Part shown: positions 25,819 through 33,981 of the stretch, piece after piece
Position numbering within the stretch: position 1 is the stretch's first letter
Layout of the letters: every line of letters starts with the position of its first letter
NCBI GenBank assembly: GCA_021153565.1
Contig: JAJKJU010000036.1
Location: 1 to 48,242, forward strand
Length of the DNA: 48,242 nt
From: Rhizobacter sp.
GTDB taxonomy: Bacteria; Pseudomonadota; Gammaproteobacteria; Burkholderiales; Burkholderiaceae_C
Direction of reading: 5' to 3'
Program-made: the position numbers and the translations under genes
The notes under the pieces: generated by a model
Told to the model about the DNA's origin: nothing
What the model saw: the letters and a program-made list of their open reading frames with translations, nothing else
Database searches by the model: none

Positions 25819-27018
25819 GTGCGAGTCGCCTACTTGATCAACCAGTACCCCGCCGTTAGCCACACCTTCATCCGGCGAGAGATCCATGCTTTGGAGAGAT
25901 TGGGCGTGTCGGTCGACCGCATCGCATTGCGCGGCTGGAACATTCCGCTGGTCGACTCTGTCGACCTCGCGGAGCGCGTATTGACGCGCTATGTACTCAA
26001 AGGCGGTGTAGTGCCTTTGCTCGGTGCCGCTTTGAGCACGGCCGTCTCAAAGCCCATGGCTTTCCTTCGGGCGCTGAAATTGGCCTGGGGGATGTCGCGC
26101 CAATCGGAGAAGCGGTTTCCTGTCCACGTGGCCTATCTGCTCGAAGCATGCGTTATCAAGAAGTGGATGCAGCAAAGTGGCGCAACCCACTTGCACGCTC
26201 ACTTCGCCACCAATCCCGCCGAAGTTGCCATGCTGGTTCGCGCGCTGGGTGGGGCACCGTACAGCTTCACGGCCCACGGATCAGACATCATGGACCGGCC
26301 GGCTCAAGTCGGACTCGCAGAAACCGTCGGCTGATCGGTATTCGCCGTCGCAGTATGTTCGTACGGCCGCAGCCAGATCTGCAGGTGGATTCCGCAAGCC
26401 TTATGGCCACGCGTGCAAGTCGTCCGATGTGGCCTGGAAGCAGGGTACGGTGCGCAGTCGACGACATCTTCCACCGACGCCGTGCGCTTCGTCTGCGTCG
26501 GCAGGCTATCAAAGGAAAAGGGGCAACTGCTGCTGATCGAGGCGATGGCGAAAGCCGTGCGGCTTTCGTCCAAGCCTTTCGATCTCGTCCTGGTCGGCGA
26601 TGGTCCTCAGCGTCTTGACGTGCAGGCCTTGGTCCAGCGTCTTGGCGTGGCCGATCGCGTGCGGATCACCGGCTGGCTTGATGCACAAGGTGTCAGGGCC
26701 GAGATGTCTGCCGCGACTGCTCTCGTCGTTCCGAGTCTCTCCGAGGGCCTGCCTGTCGCCATCATGGAGGCCATGGCGAGCCGACGTCCAGTCATCGCGC
26801 CCTACCTTGCGGGCATTCCGGAGTTGGTCTGCGCGGGCGACACTGGATGGTTGTTTCCGGCGAGCGACGTCGATGCGCTGGCGGATGCCATGCTGGCTTG
26901 CGTCGAGGCGCCTGCCAACACTCTGGCGGCAATGGGTGATTCAGCGTTTGAGCGCGTATGGCGCATGCATCACGTCGATGTCGAAGCAGGCAAATTGAAG
27001 ACACTGATGGCGGGTTGA
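25819..27018 (+). pseudogene. Glycosyltransferase family 4 broken by an in-frame TGA
   Basis: The reading frame from the GTG at 25819 (GAGGGGAG ten bases before) encodes a normal GT4 protein: VRVAYLINQYPAVSHTFIRRE at the start, THLHAHFATNPAEVAML and FTAHGSDIMDRPAQVGL. At 26332-26334 a TGA stops it at codon 172. Beyond the stop the same frame continues without a break into VCSYGRSQICRWIPQALW, VRFVCVGRLSKEKGQLLL, the E-x7-E motif PSLSEGLPVAIMEAMA, and ends at 27018. No frameshift is involved; one base change (for example from CGA, GGA or TGG) explains it. It may be a real nonsense mutation or a sequencing error. The intact gene would make about 399 residues. Confidence 0.85.
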
Positions 27019-27085
27019 ATGCCTGGCTGAACGCCCTGCGAAGCCAAGGCACAACGGGCGACGGGGCAGTGGGCTTGATGCCGCC

Positions 27086-28219
27086 TCATGCGGTGAGCTT
27101 CTTGACTGTCACTCGAGGCGCGGGCGTGATGTTCTCGAACAATTCGCCAAGCGCGTCGAGAAGCGTTTGCGCCAGCGGGCGTTCAGTATGAATCACCATT
27201 TCGAAGAGTCCGCCGAAACTCATTTCGCGATAACGTGCCAGCACATCCGTATCGCTGCGTTCCTTCGGAATGCCGATGTGCAAGGTAAGTTTCGCGCCTC
27301 GCAGTTGCGCCGAAAACAGAGGCGTATTCCATAGGAATGAGCAGGCGCCTCGCTCGGGAAGTCGCACGTAAAACCACTCCTGACACTGGCTTGCGTCGAG
27401 AATGCCGCCGCGGCGGCGCTTCCAGTGCAGCAGACCGTCGTCAGGACGTGCGAGGCAGTCGCCCAAGCCGTAATAGTCAAAGCCGTTCTCTTTCGCGTAT
27501 TTCGTTGCGAGGAAAACATTGACCGAATTCACTTCGTGAAGTCGCTTTGAATTGGTGAATATCGCTTCCGCGAAACCGAACCGGATCGCATTCCAGTAGA
27601 GTTTGCCCTTGCGTATTCTCTTGAAGCCCAGATGGCATGCCGCGGCTTCTCCATCGGAGTGAAGGATGTCCATCCGACCATCGGGGCGGGTGGCGATGTT
27701 CATGACGGTCGTGCGCGACAACTGGTCCGCGCCCGGCCCATAGCGGGCTCGGGCGTATGGTTGCAGCATGGTCTCGTCGGCGTGCGCGATCTCTTGAGGT
27801 GTTGCCGCCCGTACGATCGTCGCTTTCAGGAGTTGCTGCCGTACGACGCGTCGCAGTTTGTCGCCGTAGCACGCGAGCAGGTCGTCCAAGGGCAAGTCCA
27901 AAGGCACGACAGGCTGAATGAAGCGCGGGACGCGCAGCGAGCCTGGCAATGGAAATTCACTGACTGCGACAGGGTCGCAATCATTCATTCTTTGGGATGA
28001 GCCGCTGAGTTGCAATTCGACGACTTCGGTTTGAGTGCCTCTGCCCGAATAGCGGACTTCGTGCGTGCAGCCCGGAGGCGAAAGGTCCACGCGTACCCAT
28101 TTCCAGAATTGGGCCTTCCGGCGCAGCTCTCGCAATGCTTCCTGAATCCATTTCAGCTCGGCGCGAAGTGACGGGGGTATCGGCTGATAAAGCCGATAGA
28201 GCAGTGCATGAACGGACAT
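27086..28219 (-). CDS. FemAB/GNAT-like acyltransferase, putative
   Basis: This is a 377-residue soluble protein from the ATG at 28219, which has AGGAGGA seven bases upstream; an upstream in-frame start was rejected for that reason. The central and C-terminal parts resemble the double-GNAT fold of FemAB or BioF2-like acetyltransferases: LRRVVRQQLLKATIVRAATP, a GEAAACHLGFKR strand, KLYWNAIRFGF, and FLATKYAKENGFDYYGLGDC in the region that would bind the acyl donor. The match is to fold pattern rather than close family. In this locus it could acylate a sugar or amino-sugar of the EPS. It converges on the broken GT4 gene. Confidence 0.6.
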   Translation of the reverse strand: MSVHALLYRLYQPIPPSLRAELKWIQEALRELRRKAQFWKWVRVDLSPPGCTHEVRYSGRGTQTEVVELQLSGSSQRMNDCDPVAVSEFPLPGSLRVPRFIQPVVPLDLPLDDLLACYGDKLRRVVRQQLLKATIVRAATPQEIAHADETMLQPYARARYGPGADQLSRTTVMNIATRPDGRMDILHSDGEAAACHLGFKRIRKGKLYWNAIRFGFAEAIFTNSKRLHEVNSVNVFLATKYAKENGFDYYGLGDCLARPDDGLLHWKRRRGGILDASQCQEWFYVRLPERGACSFLWNTPLFSAQLRGAKLTLHIGIPKERSDTDVLARYREMSFGGLFEMVIHTERPLAQTLLDALGELFENITPAPRVTVKKLTA

Positions 28220-28418
28220 TCCGCCAAGTCCTCCTGAGTTTTTGTATTGGTTCGCGAACCCACCATTTGAGAGTCTCGACTCCACAGGGCAAGCACCAAT
28301 TCGATCGAGGCTGCATCATGGCGACTTTGTCCGCGCCGCAATTAGACCTCATTGTCGCCAACGCATGACTCAGTTGAATATGTGGAATCCATGGGATTCC
28401 ATTGATGGTGCAGTTCGT

Positions 28419-28910
28419 CTACGCGGAATTCGGGACTTGAATGATTCTTGCCGGTATGCCGACTGCCGTCGCTCCGGCAGGAACGTCGGACAGCACTACC
28501 GCGTTTGCGCCGATGCGGACATCGTCGCCAATAATGACTTGCCCAAGGATCTTCGCGCCGGCGCCGACGTAGACCCGCGAACCGATTCGCGGGACGCAGT
28601 GGTCCTCAACCATGCCGATGGTGACCTGCTGCATGAGCATGCAGTCATCGCCAAGAATTGCTTCGTGATGAATCACCACTCCCACGGGATGTGGGAGTCG
28701 AAGGTTGGATCCGAACTTCGCGTCGATGCCGATGTCCGCACCCGTCATGATGCTCAGGACTTCATAGCGGACACGAGCCAGCCGACGAAGCACACGGGCA
28801 ATGATGCCCGAGCGGGTCTTGTAGACCTGATAGCTACGGATGCTGTTGAGAAGTGCTCGAACCAGAATCCGCTGCGGATTCGAGCTCTCTTTTCCTGCTG
28901 CTTTCACCAA
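28419..28910 (-). CDS. Serine acetyltransferase-like hexapeptide-repeat acyltransferase
   Basis: This is a 163-residue protein with a left-handed beta-helix: GADIGIDAKFGSNLRLPHPVGVVIHHEAILGDD (read in parts), then VTIGMVEDHCVPRIGSRVYVGAGAKILG and VRIGANAVVLSDVPAGATAVGIPARII. The catalytic-type His in VVIHHE fits CysE-family enzymes. It lacks the long N-terminal domain of true CysE, and the polysaccharide neighbourhood suggests O-acetylation of a sugar instead of serine. It lies 15 bp downstream of the small membrane-protein gene and 199 bp upstream of the FemAB-like gene, all on the minus strand. Confidence 0.85.
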   Translation of the reverse strand: MVKAAGKESSNPQRILVRALLNSIRSYQVYKTRSGIIARVLRRLARVRYEVLSIMTGADIGIDAKFGSNLRLPHPVGVVIHHEAILGDDCMLMQQVTIGMVEDHCVPRIGSRVYVGAGAKILGQVIIGDDVRIGANAVVLSDVPAGATAVGIPARIIQVPNSA

Positions 28911-28925
28911 CGACCCTGTCTTCTA

Positions 28926-29159
28926 TTACTGGCACTTGCGCGTCGATTCATCGAGTTCCCGGCGGTCGGCAGCCAATGCTGCGATAGTCACGCCACCGAC
29001 GGCAAGCGCCGAAAGCGCGACGGCCGGCCAAGGAACCCCCGCCACGAATGCCAGCCAGCCCAGGCCTGCTGTGAAGACCGCCACCCCTAGCGCTGCGTAG
29101 TAGGGAAAGACCGAGTGAGCCGTGCCATTCTTCTGAGGATTGTCTGGGGTTTGCTGCAT
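28926..29159 (-). CDS. Small two-helix membrane protein, hypothetical
   Basis: This is a 77-residue protein with two hydrophobic segments, YYAALGVAVFTAGLGWLAF and WPAVALSALAVGGVTIAALA, and a charged tail. I do not recognise a family. It heads the three-gene minus-strand group and ends 15 bp before the acetyltransferase. No strong Shine-Dalgarno is visible before its ATG, so the start is uncertain. It may anchor or assist the acetyltransferase, but that is speculation. Confidence 0.55.
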   Translation of the reverse strand: MQQTPDNPQKNGTAHSVFPYYAALGVAVFTAGLGWLAFVAGVPWPAVALSALAVGGVTIAALAADRRELDESTRKCQ

Positions 29160-29460
29160 ACGACTGCCATGTCTGTCGGGGCGCCTTTTACACCAGGCTG
29201 ATCATCGTCGATGCCACGATGACGGCCGATGCCGGCCAAGACGGAAGGATACCTTTCAATCGCCGAAACTCAGCGCCTTGACCGTCACCGATCAGTCCCA
29301 GGGGGCCGATTCAGGGGTGGCGGCCAGGCCACGGCATTGCCGGCCTGCGACTATGGATGCGCCAAAATGGACAGGCTGAAACAGTTCCTCAAGCGCGCAG
29401 CCTGCACATTGAATAGGCCGATGGAACTGTTGCTGCTCACGGAATCAACGGGAGAATGAA
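29160..29460. other. Divergent intergenic region before the adenylation-acyltransferase gene
   Basis: These 301 bp separate the minus-strand small membrane-protein gene from the plus-strand fusion gene and should hold both promoters. No clear -35/-10 pair, sigma-54 site or strong palindrome was found. A 30-codon plus-strand frame beginning at the ATG at 29367 (MDRLKQFLKR) runs to a TGA at 29457-29459, one base before the TTG start of the fusion gene, so it could be a coupled leader peptide. No Shine-Dalgarno supports it. Confidence 0.3.
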
Positions 29461-32400
29461 TTGCAAGGCCCAGTAAAGAAGACCAGCGTCGAAATTGCCG
29501 GTAAGTCAGCGCGTGAATCAACCAACCTATCGGAAGCCGACGAAACATGGCTCGTACTGCCCCCTGACCACGGCCGCTGTGACCCGCAATCCGGGCGGAT
29601 CGAACTTGAGGCAACGCTTGACTCGCAAGCCTCGGCAACTGTTGGCTTGGCGTGCTTCCTTTCAATCTTGCACCGCCATACCAACCAGTCTTCCTTGACC
29701 ATTGGCGTCTGGCGCAAGGCTGATGGCATGAAGCCGGTGTCATGCGAGATTCACGAACAGACGAGCCTGACCGATGTCGTGGCGGCGTGCTCCTCATCAA
29801 AAGAGACCGACGCGGGAAAGTCCAACGAGGGTGTAGTGCCCACCGTGTTTGTGTTCGGGACTGGCGAAGAGGTGTCCGCCGCCACTTCGTTCACGGCAGT
29901 TGCAGGCGTGTCCTTGCTGTGGGTGGAAAGCGGCCTGTCGCTCAGCGTCAAACTCCAATTCGACGGTAAGTTGTTTCTCGTCGAGCGCATGAAAGAGTTC
30001 TTGGCGCAGTTCGAGATGCTGGTTCGCCAAGCCATCGCGTCGCCGCATCTTCGCGTGCTCGACTACTCGCTGATGACCCCACTGGCGTCGACATGGCTGC
30101 CTGACCCTACGGCGGCCATCGACGTTCCGCGCTATCCACTCTTGACGGAGTCCTTTGCTTCGATCGCGGCGACCCGGCCAGATGAAGTCGCCATTCGCCA
30201 GTCGGGAAAAACCTGGTCTTACGCCGATCTGGATCGCAGTTCTGGCCAACTCGCTGCCCACTTGTGTGGGGCCGGTGTCGCGCTCGGCAATGTGGTGGCT
30301 GTTTCAGGCCCGCGCAGCTTTGGTGTCGTCAGTTCTGTCCTTGGCGTATTTCGAAGCGGTGCGACGCTGCTGACCATCGATCCCAAGCTTCCTTTCGAGC
30401 GCCAAGCTGTGATGATGAAACAGACCGGCGCCAAATTCCTGGTGCGCATTGGAGAGCCCGGTGGCATCGACGATAGCGTGCAGGTCATCACCGTCGATCC
30501 GGAGACCGGGCTCGTTTCCTCGAAAGCATGCGCCGCATCGCCCGCGACGCAGCTACCTGTGCTGATTCCCAATGCGGCGGCGTACATCTTCTTCACCTCC
30601 GGCAGTACTGGTGTGCCCAAAGGTGTCGTCGGCTCGCATCAAGGGCTTGCGCACTTTCTCGACTGGCAGCGCAAGACCTTTGACATCGGCCCAGGCGATC
30701 GCGCGGCGCAAATCACGACCCTGTCTTTCGACATGGTGCTTCGGGACATGTTCCTCGTCCTCACCAGTGGCGGCACCTTGTGCATCCCCGCCGAGGCCGA
30801 GGTCCTCGATCCGTCCGCAATCCTGATGTGGATGGCGTCGGAGCAGATCAGCATCCTCCACGTGGTCCCGTCGCTCTTGCGCGCCTGGACCAATCATGTG
30901 CCTGCACAACTGCGCCTGCCAAGTCTGCGGCGCGTGTTCTTGGCGGGAGAGCCGCTGACCGATGCGCTGATCCTGAATTTTCGAGCGGTTCTCGGTGACG
31001 GGCCGCTGATCACCAACTTCTATGGTCCGACAGAGACGACCCTGATCAAGTGTTTCCACAAGGTGTTTCAGCCGGAGCCAGGCGTGCAGCCGATAGGCCG
31101 TCCGCAGCCCGAGACGCAGATATTGATCCTCAACCGCAATCGAAGGCTTTGCGGCGTGCACGAAATTGGCGAGATTGCCATCAGGACGCCATTTCGCACT
31201 CTCGGCTATCTGAACGCGCCGGAGGCGACGGCAAAGGCTTTCATTCCCAACCCGTTTCGCAAGGACTGCGACGACGCGGCCGACTTGATCTACCTCACTG
31301 GTGACAGCGGCTGTTACCGCGCGGATGGGCTGCTCGTCATGCGAGGCCGCATGGACAACCAGGTCAAGATCCGCGGCGTGCGCGTGGAACCGGGCGAGGT
31401 TGAGGCGGCCATCGGGCTTTGCGCGGGAGTCAAAGAGGCCGCCGTGGTGGCGCACGAGAATGCGAAAGGCATCAAGTACTTGGCGGCCTATGTTGCGTTC
31501 GACCAAGAGTCAACGCGGGCCGGCAACGCGGCGGCGACGAATATGCTGCGCGACTACCTGCGTGCCCGGCTGCCGGAAAACATGGTGCCATCGGTCTTCG
31601 TCATATTGGACGCCTTGCCTCTGTTGCCCAATGGAAAGGTCAACAAGAAGGCACTCAAGCCCACGGACGTGTCGTCGTCCGTTGAACCCGTGGCTGCGTC
31701 CGGTGCGTGTGACGGTCCGCGCAACCCGCTTGAGGCCGAACTGCTCGCCATTTGGAAGGGCGTGCTCGGGCATGAGCGCGTCGGTGTGAACGACAGTTTT
31801 GTCGAACTCGGCGGGGATTCTCTGACCGCGATCAGCGCGCTGGTGCGGATGCAGCGCCTGGGAATCCCCGATGCTTTTGCCCGTGGCATCTTTCAGGGCT
31901 GGTCGATTCGTCAGATATCGGACATGGCGGACGGGAATGCTCCGTCGCTGGAGGGGGTGCGGATGCCTCCGAAAGTGAAGACCAATCTCCTGGTCAACGT
32001 CCTGCGCGGCATCCTGGTCATCATTCTTGTGGCCGGACACTGGATCGACGGGTTGCTCAATCGCCTGCCCGACTCTTTGCACGGGACGGTGGAAGTGCTG
32101 ATGCCATTGTTCAACGTGGCCACGCCGGGATTCGCAATGCTGTTTGGCCTGAGCCTGGGCTATATCTATCTGCCGATGTATCTCACCGATCCAGCGCAGT
32201 CCAAGCGGGGCTTGCGCCAGGGCGTGGGGCTGGTTGCCATCGGCGTGATGATCCGTGCGGCCCTTGACATCAGCATGCTGATGATGAGCGGCGATCCGTT
32301 CGACTCCACGACCTTCTTCGCCAGTTTCTATAGTGCACTGCTGTATTACCTGCTCGCACTCGCCACGGCCCCGCTGTGGTTCAAGGTCATCGCGTTGAAC

Positions 32401-33087
32401 CGCAAGCACATCTACCGGACCATGAGCGTGATGTTGGTCGCCACCTATGTGCTTTATCAAACGGCGCAATGGCTTTTTCTGAGCCATGAGCAAGTGGGTT
32501 TTGTCCAGCTTTGCCGTCTGATGCTGGTGGCCAAGTTCAACTACTTCAACATGTCCGTGGGCGCATTTTCGGGCTTGGCGGCTGGGTACTACCTCTATCA
32601 ATGGTCCTTGGGCAAGCAGCCGCTGGCCGACTTGACGCGTCGCCTCCTGCTGTCCGGATGCGCGGTGACGATCGTGGGGCTGATTTCTGTGTACATGGAT
32701 ACCGGCAGTTTCTGGGCGCTGCACGACGCCGCGCGAATGCCTTTGTGGAAGTGGATCTTCTACGGCGGAACTTTGCTGCTTGCGGCGTCCTTGATCAGCG
32801 TCGCCTTGTCGAACTACGAACGCTACGTCGCACCGGTCAGGGTGAGCATCAACCTCTTGAGCGTGCTCGGGCAGATATCCTTGGTCGTATTCGTCTTCCA
32901 CAACATGGTTCTTCGGGCCAAAGCGCTGCTGGTCCATTTCGGAGTGCCAGGTTCGCCAGCTCTGCTGATTCCGCTGGGCCTGTTCTTCGGCGGATGCGGC
33001 TGGTTGATGTTCAAACTCTACGAGCTCTACTACGGCGCCATCGGGCCGCAGCAAGACGCCGCAGCGCGTGTCGGAGTGGCGGCATGA
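29461..33087 (+). CDS. NRPS-like adenylation-carrier protein fused to a membrane acyltransferase
   Basis: This is a 1208-residue protein. The first about 220 residues look like the C-terminal half of a condensation domain (LSLSVKLQFDGKLFLVERMKEF region) without the HHxxxDG motif. The adenylation domain follows: A3 TSGSTGVPKG (379-388), A5 NFYGPTETT (519-527), A7 YLTGDSG (611), A8 RGRMDNQVKIRG (628-639), A10 Lys726 in LPNGKVNKKAL. A carrier domain has the pantetheine site Ser787 in LGGDSLTAI. From residue 839 about ten membrane helices begin VKTNLLVNVLRGILVIILVA; Arg849 and His860 keep the eleven-residue spacing of the essential Arg and His in OafA-type acyltransferase-3 proteins. The start is a TTG with GGAG six bases before; the nearby ATG at 29456 is out of frame. 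I infer amino-acid activation, loading and transfer at the inner membrane, probably to the EPS or its lipid carrier. Confidence 0.87.
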   Translation: MQGPVKKTSVEIAGKSARESTNLSEADETWLVLPPDHGRCDPQSGRIELEATLDSQASATVGLACFLSILHRHTNQSSLTIGVWRKADGMKPVSCEIHEQTSLTDVVAACSSSKETDAGKSNEGVVPTVFVFGTGEEVSAATSFTAVAGVSLLWVESGLSLSVKLQFDGKLFLVERMKEFLAQFEMLVRQAIASPHLRVLDYSLMTPLASTWLPDPTAAIDVPRYPLLTESFASIAATRPDEVAIRQSGKTWSYADLDRSSGQLAAHLCGAGVALGNVVAVSGPRSFGVVSSVLGVFRSGATLLTIDPKLPFERQAVMMKQTGAKFLVRIGEPGGIDDSVQVITVDPETGLVSSKACAASPATQLPVLIPNAAAYIFFTSGSTGVPKGVVGSHQGLAHFLDWQRKTFDIGPGDRAAQITTLSFDMVLRDMFLVLTSGGTLCIPAEAEVLDPSAILMWMASEQISILHVVPSLLRAWTNHVPAQLRLPSLRRVFLAGEPLTDALILNFRAVLGDGPLITNFYGPTETTLIKCFHKVFQPEPGVQPIGRPQPETQILILNRNRRLCGVHEIGEIAIRTPFRTLGYLNAPEATAKAFIPNPFRKDCDDAADLIYLTGDSGCYRADGLLVMRGRMDNQVKIRGVRVEPGEVEAAIGLCAGVKEAAVVAHENAKGIKYLAAYVAFDQESTRAGNAAATNMLRDYLRARLPENMVPSVFVILDALPLLPNGKVNKKALKPTDVSSSVEPVAASGACDGPRNPLEAELLAIWKGVLGHERVGVNDSFVELGGDSLTAISALVRMQRLGIPDAFARGIFQGWSIRQISDMADGNAPSLEGVRMPPKVKTNLLVNVLRGILVIILVAGHWIDGLLNRLPDSLHGTVEVLMPLFNVATPGFAMLFGLSLGYIYLPMYLTDPAQSKRGLRQGVGLVAIGVMIRAALDISMLMMSGDPFDSTTFFASFYSALLYYLLALATAPLWFKVIALNRKHIYRTMSVMLVATYVLYQTAQWLFLSHEQVGFVQLCRLMLVAKFNYFNMSVGAFSGLAAGYYLYQWSLGKQPLADLTRRLLLSGCAVTIVGLISVYMDTGSFWALHDAARMPLWKWIFYGGTLLLAASLISVALSNYERYVAPVRVSINLLSVLGQISLVVFVFHNMVLRAKALLVHFGVPGSPALLIPLGLFFGGCGWLMFKLYELYYGAIGPQQDAAARVGVAA

Positions 33088-33800
33088 AGGACTTTCTGGG
33101 CGTGCTTGGAGGAATGGGGCCGCTGGCCACCGCCGATTTTCTCAGGAAGCTCGCTCAGGAATCGGCGGCCACCTGCGATCAGGAACACATTCCCATCCTG
33201 CTTTATGGCGACTGCTCGACGCCGGATCGCACGGACAACATCATCGGTGCGGGCTTGTCACCTCTGCCGAAGTTGCTCGAAGGCGTCAGATTTCTGAGTG
33301 ACGCTGGTGCACGGGCGATCTGCATCCCGTGCAACAGTGCTCATCACTGGTTCGATGAGGTCGAGGCCGAGTCCAGCGTTACCGTGCTTCACATTGCGCG
33401 GGCGAGCGTGGCCTGCGTGAGCAAGAAGAATCCATCGGCCAGGCGTGTGGGCGTCATGTCGACCCTGGGAACCCATCGAACCGGCATTTATGCAAGAGCA
33501 TTGAGTGAGATCGGTTACGAGGTTCTTGCTCCGAGGGAGCAGGAATTCGCCGATTTTGTCTCTCCCGGCATCGCCTTCGTGAAGGCCAACATCATCGACA
33601 AAGCTGAGATAGCCTTCGAAGCCGCGGCGCAGCGGTTGTTGGATCGCGGGGCGGACATCATTATCCTGGGCTGCACGGAGATTCCAATCGGAATGCAAAG
33701 GCAGTGCGCCTTGGTGCCGTCGTTGTACATCGACTCGACAAACGCGTTGGCGCAGGCGGTAATCGAATACTTTTCCAATCGATCCACTCAGGAGAGTTAA
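33084..33800 (+). CDS. Amino-acid racemase, aspartate/glutamate racemase family
   Basis: This is a 238-residue PLP-independent racemase. It opens LGVLGGMGPLATADFL, the family signature. The two catalytic cysteines are Cys83 in ICIPCNSAHHWFD and Cys197 in IILGCTEIP, so both directions of racemisation look supported. Aspartate racemases, glutamate racemases and broad-specificity relatives share this pattern, so the substrate is open. The ATG at 33084 overlaps the stop of the adenylation-acyltransferase gene by four bases. The coupling suggests it supplies the D-form (or balances D and L) of the amino acid that the fusion protein activates. The gene is followed by a surface-protein gene in the opposite direction. 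Confidence 0.88.
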   Translation: MKDFLGVLGGMGPLATADFLRKLAQESAATCDQEHIPILLYGDCSTPDRTDNIIGAGLSPLPKLLEGVRFLSDAGARAICIPCNSAHHWFDEVEAESSVTVLHIARASVACVSKKNPSARRVGVMSTLGTHRTGIYARALSEIGYEVLAPREQEFADFVSPGIAFVKANIIDKAEIAFEAAAQRLLDRGADIIILGCTEIPIGMQRQCALVPSLYIDSTNALAQAVIEYFSNRSTQES

Positions 33801-33924
33801 GTGGGGGGTATTCGGGCGGTGGCTGATGACATCGCCCTGCTTTGCAGGAGCAGCAAGGAAAAAGTCTTGCGCTCGTAGCCGGTCATGTGTCTTTCGAGTG
33901 CCTGGGCAATTGCTTCTACCAATG

Positions 33925-33958
33925 AAAAACGCGACGCCCCGATCAAGGGACGTCGCGT
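33925..33958 (-). terminator. Rho-independent terminator of the beta-helix gene
   Basis: On the minus strand, ACGCGACG (33958-33951) pairs with CGTCGCGT (33936-33929), extended after one mismatch by three G-C pairs around a six-base loop, and is followed directly by five T residues (33929-33925). It lies 23 bp after the stop of the minus-strand gene. Read on the plus strand the run is A-rich and precedes the stem, so it should not terminate the racemase operon. Confidence 0.85.
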
Positions 33959-33981
33959 CGTAGGCTGCGCTATTGTGGAGC

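Noticed and set aside
26332-26334. TGA in the GT4 gene as a selenocysteine codon
   Set aside because: The site is not a catalytic cysteine position in GT4 enzymes, and no SECIS-like hairpin is evident just downstream. A nonsense mutation or sequencing error is simpler.
31510-33054. A 514-codon antisense open frame opposite the acyltransferase part of the fusion gene
   Set aside because: It is opposite a membrane domain with conserved residues; the translation is Gln/His/Arg-rich and has no recognisable fold.
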